48,592 bases of DNA from Hespellia sp. (GTDB lineage Bacteria; Bacillota; Clostridia; Lachnospirales; Lachnospiraceae), in assembly GCA_028694105.1 (NCBI GenBank), contig JAQUUC010000022.1, positions 1 through 48,592 of the forward strand, read 5' to 3'. Positions 6,531 to 14,292 of this stretch are shown here, one piece after another (within the stretch, counting starts at the first letter, position 1; every line of letters begins with the position of its first letter). A program made the position numbers and the translations under genes. The notes beneath the pieces were generated by a model that was not told the origin of the DNA, ran no database searches, and worked only from the letters and a program-made list of their open reading frames with translations.

Positions 6531-7445
6531 TTAGTTCTTATTTCTGAGCTGTAAAAGCAATTTGTTAAAATATTCAGGCAGCGGAGCATCGAATTCCAAA
6601 TATGTGTTTGTTCGAGGATGTGTAATTCCCAATGTCTTGGCATGAAGCGTCTGTCCCTGTAAATGAAACGGACACTTGGCCGGTCCGTATACTTCATCTC
6701 CGAGAATCGGATGCCCGATACTTGCCATATGAACGCGAATCTGGTGCGTACGTCCGGTTTCTAACTGACATTCGATATATGTGTAGCCTTTCAAACGTTC
6801 AAGGACGGTATAATGCGTAATCGCTTCTCTCCCGTTTTTAGAATGAGTACTCATTTTTTTCCGGTCGTTTGGATGACGCCCGATGGGCTTGTCTACTGTT
6901 CCGGTATCTTCTTTGATCGTTCCGATTACAATAGCATGATATTTTCTTGTAATGGTGTGCTCCTTTAACTGCAGCGCAAGTGACTGGTGTGCGATGTCAT
7001 TTTTGCACACCAGAAGTGAGCCGGTCGTATCCATATCAATTCGATGGACAATTCCCGGTCTCATGACGCCATTGATTCCGGACAGATTATTCTTACAGTG
7101 ATACATAATTGCATTGACCAGTGTGCCGCTGTAATGTCCCGGAGCCGGATGTACAACCATACCTTTTGGTTTATTGACAACTAGGATATCATCATCCTCA
7201 TATAAAATTTCCAAAGAAATATTTTCCGGAACAATATCCGGATCCTGAAGATCCGGCACGGTGACAGAGATTCTGTCATCATAGCTGGTTTTGTAATTGG
7301 ATTTGACTGGGTGTCCGTTTACTGTTACCAGATTCTCTTTGATTAATTTCTGTATATAAGAACGAGAAGTTTCCGGCATTGCATCAGCCAGAAACTTGTC
7401 AATTCGTTGATTATTTTGTTCACATTGAAATTGGAGCTGTTCCAT
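6531..7445 (-). CDS. rluD: RluD-type 23S rRNA/tRNA pseudouridine synthase
   Basis: 304 residues. An N-terminal S4 RNA-binding domain (about 13-60) is joined to the RluA-family catalytic domain. The catalytic Asp is residue 137 in HRIDMDTTG (HRLDxDTSG in most homologues), and NKPKGMVVHP (91-100) and LETGRTHQIRVH are conserved strands. It isomerises uridine to pseudouridine in large-subunit rRNA; the exact site is inferred from RluD. This is the last gene of the ylmE-sepF-ylmH-lspA-rluD operon, 11 bases after lspA, with GAGGTGA as ribosome binding site. The lspA-rluD order equals lspA-ylyB in Bacillus. Confidence 0.92.
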   Translation of the reverse strand: MEQLQFQCEQNNQRIDKFLADAMPETSRSYIQKLIKENLVTVNGHPVKSNYKTSYDDRISVTVPDLQDPDIVPENISLEILYEDDDILVVNKPKGMVVHPAPGHYSGTLVNAIMYHCKNNLSGINGVMRPGIVHRIDMDTTGSLLVCKNDIAHQSLALQLKEHTITRKYHAIVIGTIKEDTGTVDKPIGRHPNDRKKMSTHSKNGREAITHYTVLERLKGYTYIECQLETGRTHQIRVHMASIGHPILGDEVYGPAKCPFHLQGQTLHAKTLGITHPRTNTYLEFDAPLPEYFNKLLLQLRNKN

Positions 7446-7456
7446 TTTATGTCACC

Positions 7457-7954
7457 TCAAAAGTTCAGATCATCTTCTTTATAGTGGAATATCATCAGGT
7501 ACGCAAATAAAAAACATGCAACTGTGACATAGATATCAGCCACATTGAAAATAGGAAAGTCGATGAGACTGAAATAGAAAAAATCAACGACATAGTTCTG
7601 AATCAGCCGGTCAATCATATTGCCGATTGCGCCGGATACAATGAGTACACTGCAGATGCGAAACGGTATATATTTCCGAACAAAAGGAATTCGCCGCCAG
7701 AAATATGCAATGACACAAATAATCAGGACCGCACCGATGGTAAACAGAATCTGTCTGTTCTGCATCATACCAAAAGCGGCACCCTTATTTTCCAGATAGT
7801 GAAGCTGAAAGATCCCTTTGATCAGAACAATGGATTCTTGCCCCTTCAAATGAATCACAGCCAGTGCTTTTGTAAACTGATCAAGAACCACCAGCGCGAT
7901 GATGATCAGTATGGGAGAAATATAATTTTTAAAAATAGTATTCGTTGTTTTCAT
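7457..7954 (-). CDS. lspA: Lipoprotein signal peptidase (signal peptidase II)
   Basis: 165 residues with four predicted membrane helices. The two catalytic Asp residues are 115 (GNMIDRL) and 140 (FNVADI), and the Asn/Gly-rich ENKGAAFG (55-62) motif is intact. The enzyme cleaves prolipoprotein signal peptides before the lipid-modified Cys in the cytoplasmic membrane. A probable substrate in this window is the carboxypeptidase at 11784-12767, whose lipobox reads LTGC. AAAGGA lies 5 bases before the ATG. It follows ylmH after 12 bases. Confidence 0.96.
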   Translation of the reverse strand: MKTTNTIFKNYISPILIIIALVVLDQFTKALAVIHLKGQESIVLIKGIFQLHYLENKGAAFGMMQNRQILFTIGAVLIICVIAYFWRRIPFVRKYIPFRICSVLIVSGAIGNMIDRLIQNYVVDFFYFSLIDFPIFNVADIYVTVACFLFAYLMIFHYKEDDLNF

Positions 7955-7966
7955 GTCAATCCTTTG

Positions 7967-8722
7967 CTAAATATATTTGTGAAGTTTTATCATAGAACGG
8001 TTCTTTTTGGTAATCGCTACGGTGTTTTTGTATTGAAATTTCCCCATGCCGCGAACGGAAACAACATCATCCTCTTTCATCTGGTAACTGTTGGTCGTGA
8101 TTAGCTTTCCATTTACAAATACTTTGCCACCTTCAATCAGTCCGACCAGCTTACTGCGCGAAGCAGAAAATGCAAGAGATAACAGACTGTCGAGTCGAAC
8201 GGATGCCACAGTCCCCGTAATCTCCTCATATTTGGGTGTATAATGAAATTCCAGAGAATCGATGATGGCTGTAAGCACCGGTGTATGCCGGATGCGGGTC
8301 AGTTCGCTGCAGATGAATTCAGCCATTGCTTCCTGTACAAACAGGATTGCTTCTGTCTCAGTCACCAGAATATCACCGATTTTGCTCCGGTCGATTCCTA
8401 AATTCAAAATGGCACCGAGATAGTCCCGATGCGTCAGCGTTTCTGAATATTTTGCATTCAATGCCTTTATGCTGCATATCTGATACGGATAAATGATATC
8501 ACAATAAAGAGCATCAGGGAGAAAAGCTACCATCTGACGCTCTGCTATGTCATATCCACCAAACAATTCATATTTTGAAAATAAGAGGTTCTTTGGCAGT
8601 GTATGTAAGATATTTAGTTCATTCATATTCAGGAAATCCGAATACATCACAATATTACGATGAAATGCAAGCTTTGATAATTCTATCAAACGTTTTTGTA
8701 ATAATTGTTCTTCTTTTTGCAT
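7967..8722 (-). CDS. ylmH: YlmH-family S4-domain RNA-binding protein
   Basis: 251 residues. A long N-terminal region typical of YlmH is followed by a C-terminal S4 domain (about 180-245, with RLDSLLSLAFSASRSKLVGLI). In Bacillus, YlmH is in the division-gene cluster, and recent work links the family to rescue of stalled ribosomes; the role here is by homology. AGGAA precedes the ATG. It sits 9 bases after sepF. In Bacillus divIVA, ileS and others separate it from lspA; here they are adjacent. Confidence 0.9.
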   Translation of the reverse strand: MQKEEQLLQKRLIELSKLAFHRNIVMYSDFLNMNELNILHTLPKNLLFSKYELFGGYDIAERQMVAFLPDALYCDIIYPYQICSIKALNAKYSETLTHRDYLGAILNLGIDRSKIGDILVTETEAILFVQEAMAEFICSELTRIRHTPVLTAIIDSLEFHYTPKYEEITGTVASVRLDSLLSLAFSASRSKLVGLIEGGKVFVNGKLITTNSYQMKEDDVVSVRGMGKFQYKNTVAITKKNRSMIKLHKYI

Positions 8723-8731
8723 GTTAGGTTC

Positions 8732-9250
8732 CTAATATCTGTTTCTTACGGATGGCATCTCCATAGATCCGCCGAGCAGATCCTGCAGATCACCGGAAAT
8801 ATCTACGTTCGTCGGTGTTACTAAAAAGATATAATTCGATATCTTCTGAAGGTTACCGTTAATTGCAAATGTTGCGCCGGAAGTGAAATCAATGATTCTC
8901 TGTGCAATCTCTAAATCAAGTCCTTCTAAATTAAGAATCACTGTGCGATTATCCAGTAAAGTCTCAGTAATCTCTCTTGCATCTTCCACAGAAGTCGGCT
9001 TTACAACACATACTTCCATTCCGGAACTGCGTTTTGGCGTTGGCTGACGCATTGGTGTTACCTTGCTTGAAGAATGAGATCTTCTCTCAGGCTCATAATC
9101 ATCCTCTAAATCCTCTTTATCTTTTTTGAAGAATGATTTATTATGAGGTTTCTCATCATAGTCATCATTGTAATCGTCATCATAGAAATCATCATCATAG
9201 TCATCATCATTCAATTTCATAATATCTAAAAACTTATCAAATACACCCAT
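8732..9250 (-). CDS. sepF: Cell division protein SepF
   Basis: 172 residues. The first 11 residues (MGVFDKFLDIM) are the membrane-binding amphipathic helix. Residues 14-65 form a low-complexity acidic linker rich in Asp, Tyr and Glu. The globular SepF domain follows (about 78-160: VEDAREITETLL, LNLEGLDLEIAQRIIDF). SepF anchors FtsZ to the membrane and shapes the septum. AAGGAG precedes the ATG by 7-8 bases. The Asp-rich linker (DDDYDDDFYDDDYNDDYDE) has repetitive GAT/GAC codons and may vary in length between strains. Confidence 0.95.
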   Translation of the reverse strand: MGVFDKFLDIMKLNDDDYDDDFYDDDYNDDYDEKPHNKSFFKKDKEDLEDDYEPERRSHSSSKVTPMRQPTPKRSSGMEVCVVKPTSVEDAREITETLLDNRTVILNLEGLDLEIAQRIIDFTSGATFAINGNLQKISNYIFLVTPTNVDISGDLQDLLGGSMEMPSVRNRY

Positions 9251-9284
9251 TACTACACTCCTTATTCACCTTGTTCTACCCTTA

Positions 9285-9974
9285 TTATTTATAAATGCGA
9301 GTACCAAATATCCCAGTGCCGACACGAACCATGGTTGCGCCCTCTTCGATTGCAACTTCATAGTCATTGGTCATACCCATGGAAAGTACACTCATAATGA
9401 TATTATCAATGTTTTTGTCCATAATGTCAACAGATAATTTACGTAATTTGGCAAAGATTGGTCGATTTTCTTCTGGATTATCTACAAAAGGAGCAATTGT
9501 CATAAGACCACACACTTTTATATGAGCTAAACTTGCAATTTTTTCAAGTGTAGGCACAACTTCATCAATATGAAGACCAAATTTACTCTCTTCTTCAGCT
9601 ACGTTTACTTCCAGCAAAATATTGACGATACGGTTGCTCTTGGCAGCCTCCTTTTCGATTGCTTCGGCAAGACGAATCGAATCGACGGAATGAATCATAT
9701 CAACTTTATCAACAATGTATTTAATCTTGTTGCGCTGAAGATGTCCGATCATATGCCAGTGGATATCCTCCGGTAATGCATCAAATTTATCGACAATTTC
9801 CTGCACCTTGTTTTCACCAAAGATACGGATTCCAAGATCATAGGCTTCCTGAAGAACCGGAACTGGTTTGGTTTTGCTGACTGCAATCAGAGTCACTTCG
9901 CTTCTGTCGCGGCCGGCTCTGTCACATGCAGCCTGAATATTTGATTCTACTTCTGCTAATTGCTGTTTTAACAT
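9285..9974 (-). CDS. ylmE: YggS/YlmE-family pyridoxal-phosphate homeostasis protein
   Basis: 229 residues, a TIM-barrel PLP-binding protein of the PROSC family. The PLP lysine is Lys34 in AVSKTKP, and HMIGHLQRNK and SMGMTNDYEVAIEEG are family signatures. It buffers pyridoxal phosphate; no enzymatic reaction is known. The ylmE-sepF order is conserved through Firmicutes. GAGGTGA precedes the ATG. There are 12 bases between the upstream HlyD-like gene and its start. Confidence 0.94.
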   Translation of the reverse strand: MLKQQLAEVESNIQAACDRAGRDRSEVTLIAVSKTKPVPVLQEAYDLGIRIFGENKVQEIVDKFDALPEDIHWHMIGHLQRNKIKYIVDKVDMIHSVDSIRLAEAIEKEAAKSNRIVNILLEVNVAEEESKFGLHIDEVVPTLEKIASLAHIKVCGLMTIAPFVDNPEENRPIFAKLRKLSVDIMDKNIDNIIMSVLSMGMTNDYEVAIEEGATMVRVGTGIFGTRIYK

Positions 9975-9986
9975 GTCTGTTCACCT

Positions 9987-11381
9987 CTATTGAAAAATTA
10001 CTTCCCCTTCTTTTACACTGGTACTGTCGAGAACGATATGGTCGTAGTTCGACAAACTGTAAGCCGCACCGGACTGGACAATATAATAATCATCGCTCTC
10101 GCACAGGATTGCTACCTGTTGAAAGAGTGTATAGCCTTTATTCATATTATAGACACCGGTTAGTGTATCTTTTTGGGATAAACTCAAGGTGTCACCTCCG
10201 TCCGGATTTACAAGAACATCCCCATCATTAAAAATATCAGGGTTCAGATAAACCATATCTTCGGTTTTCTGGTAAATATCTGCTGCTACAAATTCAGTCA
10301 CATTCTTTTTGCTTTTTGCTCTCTGAACCAATACGCCACTGGCGGAACTGTCACCACCCTGCGTAATATAGCTGGCAGGAACAACATAAAACGATTTTTT
10401 CAGAACGGAGGTTTTCGGAATCTTAAGTCCGGATTCATCTTCCAAAATCAATTCGACATTCACATAACGTTTGTCGATATATTGAATCATAGAACGGGTG
10501 TAGGATAACACGCCCCAATAGCTTCCATGATTATCAATCAAAGTAAAATTCGCTCCAATTGTTTCGGTGCTGTTCTCGATTCTCGTCTTCACATACGTTG
10601 TATCTTTTAGCTTCTCTGCATCTGCATCCGATAATTCCACAACGACAGACCAGTTATTTGTTGTCACTAATTTGTATGCGCTGTCCCCATTTTTTACTTT
10701 GCGGTTGTTCTGAAGCTTTTTCTCCGAATAATTGGTTTTATCTAAATCTTTTAGATTCATTGTATCCAGAGAAAGATCTTCGTACCCGTCTACATTCAAT
10801 GAGAAAACTCCGTCAGCCGGTGTCTGGAACACGGTGAGTCCGGCTCCGGCATCTGAATTAAGAAGCGCATCCAGCTGAGCTGTCTTGGTCTGATTTGCCG
10901 CTTTTTGCAGTGTTGTGTCAATGTCGGATTTGAAGGTTTGTACCTGCGAAAAATCCTGATCATCAAAAGCAAGATTGAAATTCTGTGTTTTGAGCACCAG
11001 AGAATCCAGCTCTGCAGATGATAAGGTTGCGTCAGGAGATTCCGTTGAAATGGATTCCTGAGGCAGACTGTCCGCAGAAATCGTGAATATATTCGTACCG
11101 GCTTTCACCTTGCTGTTTTCCGACATGAAATAATTAATGTATCCATCCGCGTCCACATTGACGGTAGTTTCATCTCTTAAAATAATACCGGTGTAACTGG
11201 TATCCTTCAAAATGCTTCCCTCCCGCACCTCATATACGGACACATGCTTTGACGTAACGTAAGCGAGAATTGTAATGACAAGATAGATGAAGATGATGGC
11301 AAAAACAAAAATTCCGATATTCAGTTCCTGTTTATTCTTATATCGCGTAATATTAATTGAATTATTTTTTTTGGAAGCCAA
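9987..11381 (-). CDS. HlyD-like membrane protein upstream of ylmE-sepF
   Basis: 464 residues from a TTG at 11381, placed by AGGAGG about 9 bases upstream; a TTG at 11399 lies upstream of and overlaps that motif. Layout: basic cytoplasmic N-terminus, one membrane helix (about 22-42), then a large extracytoplasmic part. It begins with a lipoyl-like half motif (DADGYINYFMSENSKVKAG), followed by a helical segment, a second half motif (TPADGVFSLNVDGYEDL) and a C-terminal beta-rich region. This resembles periplasmic adaptor (HlyD) proteins, but no ABC or RND transporter gene is nearby. It is first in the operon leading to ylmE and sepF, the place of ylmD in Bacillus. Function unknown; a structural envelope or division role is a guess from context. 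Confidence 0.78.
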   Translation of the reverse strand: MASKKNNSINITRYKNKQELNIGIFVFAIIFIYLVITILAYVTSKHVSVYEVREGSILKDTSYTGIILRDETTVNVDADGYINYFMSENSKVKAGTNIFTISADSLPQESISTESPDATLSSAELDSLVLKTQNFNLAFDDQDFSQVQTFKSDIDTTLQKAANQTKTAQLDALLNSDAGAGLTVFQTPADGVFSLNVDGYEDLSLDTMNLKDLDKTNYSEKKLQNNRKVKNGDSAYKLVTTNNWSVVVELSDADAEKLKDTTYVKTRIENSTETIGANFTLIDNHGSYWGVLSYTRSMIQYIDKRYVNVELILEDESGLKIPKTSVLKKSFYVVPASYITQGGDSSASGVLVQRAKSKKNVTEFVAADIYQKTEDMVYLNPDIFNDGDVLVNPDGGDTLSLSQKDTLTGVYNMNKGYTLFQQVAILCESDDYYIVQSGAAYSLSNYDHIVLDSTSVKEGEVIFQ

Positions 11382-11406
11382 AGTTGTACTCCTCCTCAAT
11401 TTATCA

Positions 11407-11435
11407 AGTATATCATTTTTTTGTGAATATTTCCA
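11407..11435 (-). promoter_or_regulatory. Promoter of the HlyD-like/ylmE/sepF operon
   Basis: Minus strand TGGAAA (11435-11430), 17 bases, TATACT (11412-11407) with TGA before it (extended -10). It lies about 25 bases before the TTG start. Confidence 0.6.
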
Positions 11436-11439
11436 GTTA

Positions 11440-11466
11440 TGACGGCAATACTATAAAATGTCGTCA
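11440..11466. repeat. TGACG inverted repeat between divergent genes
   Basis: TGACG (11440-11444) and CGTCA (11462-11466) face each other across 17 bases that contain CTATAAAA, a possible -10 for the DUF378 gene. Possible operator; short enough to be chance. Confidence 0.25.
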
Positions 11467-11520
11467 ACCGAAGATGGATGACATTGAATAACACATTTTG
11501 TAAAGGAGGGAATATCTATC

Positions 11521-11724
11521 ATGAAATGGTTCGATAATACGGCTCTTACACTTGTTATTATAGGTGCAGTCAACTGGCTGTTAATTGGCATTTTCCGATT
11601 TGATCTGGTTGCATATTTACTGGGAAATCTCAGCTGGTTCTCCAGAATTATTTATACGATTGTAGGCCTGTGTGGTTTATATCTGATTACATTGTTTGGC
11701 CGCATTCAAAACACCGATTCCTGA
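11521..11724 (+). CDS. DUF378 family small membrane protein
   Basis: 67 residues with two membrane helices (about 8-30 and 40-62). The sequence LTLVIIGAVNWLLIGIF and the internal GLCGLYL match DUF378 (YuzA-like) proteins, about 60-75 residues long and of unknown function, widespread in Firmicutes. AAAGGAGGG precedes the ATG. It stands alone on the plus strand, between a divergent operon and a converging carboxypeptidase gene, and ends at a shared hairpin. Confidence 0.85.
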   Translation: MKWFDNTALTLVIIGAVNWLLIGIFRFDLVAYLLGNLSWFSRIIYTIVGLCGLYLITLFGRIQNTDS

Positions 11725-11738
11725 GTATAAATATAAAA

Positions 11739-11769
11739 CAGGGGTTCTCATATGCTGCGAGAATCCCTG
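11739..11769. terminator. Hairpin between converging DUF378 and carboxypeptidase genes
   Basis: CAGGGGTTCTC (11739-11749) pairs with GAGAATCCCTG (11759-11769), 11 bp with one G-T pair and a 9-base loop. A short T-rich tract follows on the minus strand; none on the plus strand. It probably ends both transcripts. Confidence 0.65.
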
Positions 11770-11783
11770 TAATGTATACTCGA

Positions 11784-12767
11784 TTACTGAGAGGTATCTG
11801 AGGAAGTTCCAATTCCGGTTGTAAGAAGGTCTGTGGTATCCTGATAAAGAATATCTTTTGTGGCTGCTCCCATTACAACAGAAATATATGGCTCATCCGT
11901 CATATTCTTACTGTATAAAATAACGCAGTTCCCTGCATCGTCAGTCGTACCTGTTTTCCCGCCGAGTACTCTCACACCGTCCGGCATGTCAGCTGTACCG
12001 AGTGAATAGTAATTGGTTGGTTCCCATACCTGTGTTCTCATCTCTCCGGCAGAGTCGGTGATGGTTGCATTATAAGATGTCTGGGAAATGATATCCAGAA
12101 ACCGCTGATCTTTGCAGCATGCATTAAAAATTAAATACAGGTCATAGGCAGTCGTGTAATGGTCATCTTCGTGCAATCCGTGAGGATTACAGAAATGTGA
12201 ATGGGTCGCACCCAGTGTGAGCGCCTCTTTGTTCATCAAATCGGCAAATTCGGGAATACCGCCAGCCATGTATTCAGCGATCGCAATGGCATTGTCATTG
12301 CCGGAATATAGAATCAGACCGTTCAATAACGCACCGAGTGTCAGTTTATCTCCGGCTTTCAGTCCGCAGACCTGTGCATCGGCGGACAGAGTGACAGCAT
12401 TTTCACTGACTGTTACTTCATCGTCCAGGTTCCCGTATTTTAAAACAATATAAGCGGTCATGACCTTCGTTGTACTTGCCGGGTAAATCTGTTCGAACAG
12501 ATTATCCGCAAACAATACCTTGTCGCGGCTGATATCAAACAATCCTGCGGCATGCAGCGAACTATCATTCGTATAACCGGTTAGATCGACATCAGTGTCT
12601 GTCACGCATAAATCCGCAGCAAACAGATCGTAAGTCTTTAGGGACTGATTGTAGTTATTTTTTTCATAATCACTTGTTGCAGAGCTGCTCTGGCTGCATC
12701 CGGTAAGGAGCATGGCAGAAGCAAGCAGAGTGATGAGAATTCGTTTTTTTCTATTTGTACATTTCAC
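11784..12767 (-). CDS. D-alanyl-D-alanine carboxypeptidase (peptidase S11), lipoprotein
   Basis: 327 residues. An N-terminal lipoprotein signal has the lipobox LTGC with Cys24. The penicillin-binding catalytic motifs are complete: Ser98-Thr-Thr-Lys101, Ser155-Gly-Asn157 and Lys271-Thr-Gly273. It removes the terminal D-Ala from peptidoglycan stem peptides on the outer face of the membrane. The start is a GTG at 12767, 17 bases inside the mgsA-like gene, with GAGGAG 12 bases upstream, so translation is probably coupled. Last gene of the mre/min/rodA cluster. The lipid anchor in place of a C-terminal amphipathic helix is less usual for DacA/DacF-type enzymes. Confidence 0.92.
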   Translation of the reverse strand: MKCTNRKKRILITLLASAMLLTGCSQSSSATSDYEKNNYNQSLKTYDLFAADLCVTDTDVDLTGYTNDSSLHAAGLFDISRDKVLFADNLFEQIYPASTTKVMTAYIVLKYGNLDDEVTVSENAVTLSADAQVCGLKAGDKLTLGALLNGLILYSGNDNAIAIAEYMAGGIPEFADLMNKEALTLGATHSHFCNPHGLHEDDHYTTAYDLYLIFNACCKDQRFLDIISQTSYNATITDSAGEMRTQVWEPTNYYSLGTADMPDGVRVLGGKTGTTDDAGNCVILYSKNMTDEPYISVVMGAATKDILYQDTTDLLTTGIGTSSDTSQ

Positions 12768-13146
12768 GCCAGTCTAAATCTCCTCTATCTAAGGCTAAGA
12801 TAATTACTTCCGCTGTGGCAATATTGGTTGCCATCGGAATGTTATAAGTATCGCAGAGCCGTACGATATCATTGACATCCGGTTCGTGGGCTCTAGGCGC
12901 CAGCGGGTCACGGAAAAAAATCAATGCATCGATTCCGTTGCTCTCAATCTGTGCACCAAGCTGCTGTTTGCCGCCAAGATGTCCGGCCAGATATTTGTGG
13001 ATGCTTAGATTGGTAACCTCCTCAACAAGTCTGCCCGTTGTAGCGGTGGCATATAACTCATGTTTACTTAAAATCCCTCTGTACGCGATGCAGAAATTCT
13101 GCATCAGTTTTTTCTTTGAATCATGTGCAATTAATCCGATATTCAT
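12751..13146 (-). CDS. Methylglyoxal-synthase homologue with catalytic Asp replaced by Lys
   Basis: 131 residues matching the whole MgsA fold: GLIAHDSKKK (N-terminal phosphate/substrate loop with His8), LYATATTGR, FFRDPLAPRAHEPDV (Asp80, His87, Asp90) and IPMATNIATAE. MgsA converts dihydroxyacetone phosphate to methylglyoxal and phosphate. In the E. coli and B. subtilis enzymes the conserved GGDQQ carries the catalytic Asp (Asp71 in E. coli); here residues 58-62 read GGKQQ, with Lys60 at that position (codon AAA). The SGP before it is AGH here. Synthase activity is therefore doubtful; it could be a pseudoenzyme or have changed chemistry. It lies between rodA (12 bases upstream) and a carboxypeptidase gene it overlaps by 17 bases. 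AAGGAGAAG precedes the ATG. Confidence 0.85.
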   Translation of the reverse strand: MNIGLIAHDSKKKLMQNFCIAYRGILSKHELYATATTGRLVEEVTNLSIHKYLAGHLGGKQQLGAQIESNGIDALIFFRDPLAPRAHEPDVNDIVRLCDTYNIPMATNIATAEVIILALDRGDLDWREMYK

Positions 13147-13158
13147 GCTGTCTTCTCC

Positions 13159-14292
13159 TTACTGATACTTTTTCGGTTGTAATCCAACATTCAGTACAAT
13201 CCCGATTCCCATATAAAAACATACAACGGATGTTAATCCATAGCTGATAAAAGGAAGGGAAATACCTGTGTTGGGAAAAATCTGGGTAGCTACCGCAATG
13301 TTGATAAAACTTTGAATACCAATCAAAGCGGCTACACCGGAGCAAATGAGTCGACCTCCGGTGTCTTTTGCTTTCATTCCTATAATAACACAATTTATTA
13401 CTATTAATAATAACAAAATTATGACGCCACAACAACCTACAAATCCTAATTCTTCACCAATAATTGCAAAAATAAAGTCTGTTTGCGGTTCTGAAATGAA
13501 ATTTCCGTTCTTTACGGAGGTGGTGGTGTTGTTATTTAGGCCTTTTCCGGTCAATTGTCCTGAGCCGATTGCCATGACCGAGTTAATCTGCTGGTAGGCT
13601 TCATCCGTGGCATATTCTTCCGGTTCCAGCCATGCAAGAATACGTTTTTGCTGATAATCTTTTAGAAACGGCTGATTCGGCTGAACTACAATACTCAGAA
13701 AGATAACAGTAACCGGAATGATAATCGCAAGTACAGTTCCGATAAAACGATAGCTTAAGCCTCCAAGATACATGAGCAGACAGAACAATGCGGCCAGACA
13801 TATGGTGTTGGAAAGGTTCGGCTCTTTATAAATCAAAACCAGACTCGGCACGATCAGTGCAATTGCTTCGATAATAGTTCGTTTTGTATTGATCTCATGT
13901 TCCCGGTCCGCAAGAAATTTGGCAAAAAACAAGATGGTGATGATTTTTGTTAAATCCGAGGGCTGAAAGGTGGTAAAACCTAAATCCAGCCATCTGGTAG
14001 CTCCGTTTACCTCTATTCCGAAGAGCAAAACTGCAACAAGCAGAACAATATTAACGATGTATAAGAACCAGTAAGTACTTAAAATCCAGTGATAGTCGAT
14101 CAAAGAGAGAATCAGCATAAGTATGATGCCGAGTATGACACCGAGTATCTGTTTCCCCTGTACGGACTGTCTCGCACTTCCGACTACCAGAACACCAAGA
14201 GTCGAGGTGATCAAAACCAGAATTACGAGAAAGAACTTAAAGTCTTTAAAATGATAACGCCGAATTGTATTTTTGATAAAGTTGAAATTCAA
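13159..14292 (-). CDS. rodA: RodA-type SEDS peptidoglycan glycosyltransferase
   Basis: 377 residues with about ten membrane helices, a full SEDS (FtsW/RodA/SpoVE) protein. The region FAKFLADREHEINTKRT and the C-terminal SFGLTSV-like ending SYGLTSVVCFYMGIGI fit the family; EEYATDEAYQQINSVMAIGSGQLTGKG is the long extracellular loop with the catalytic-region Asp/Glu. SEDS proteins polymerise glycan strands from lipid II with a partner class B PBP, here the PBP2 encoded in the same cluster, so RodA is chosen over FtsW. The start is TTG at 14292, overlapping the minE stop by 4 bases with AGGAG inside minE, indicating coupled translation. Confidence 0.9.
   Translation of the reverse strand: MNFNFIKNTIRRYHFKDFKFFLVILVLITSTLGVLVVGSARQSVQGKQILGVILGIILMLILSLIDYHWILSTYWFLYIVNIVLLVAVLLFGIEVNGATRWLDLGFTTFQPSDLTKIITILFFAKFLADREHEINTKRTIIEAIALIVPSLVLIYKEPNLSNTICLAALFCLLMYLGGLSYRFIGTVLAIIIPVTVIFLSIVVQPNQPFLKDYQQKRILAWLEPEEYATDEAYQQINSVMAIGSGQLTGKGLNNNTTTSVKNGNFISEPQTDFIFAIIGEELGFVGCCGVIILLLLIVINCVIIGMKAKDTGGRLICSGVAALIGIQSFINIAVATQIFPNTGISLPFISYGLTSVVCFYMGIGIVLNVGLQPKKYQ

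Noticed and set aside
9115-9215. Repetitive ATCATC tract as a microsatellite or repeat element.
   Set aside because: It is the Asp-rich linker coding sequence of sepF, explained by GAT/GAC codons; only length variation would be of interest.
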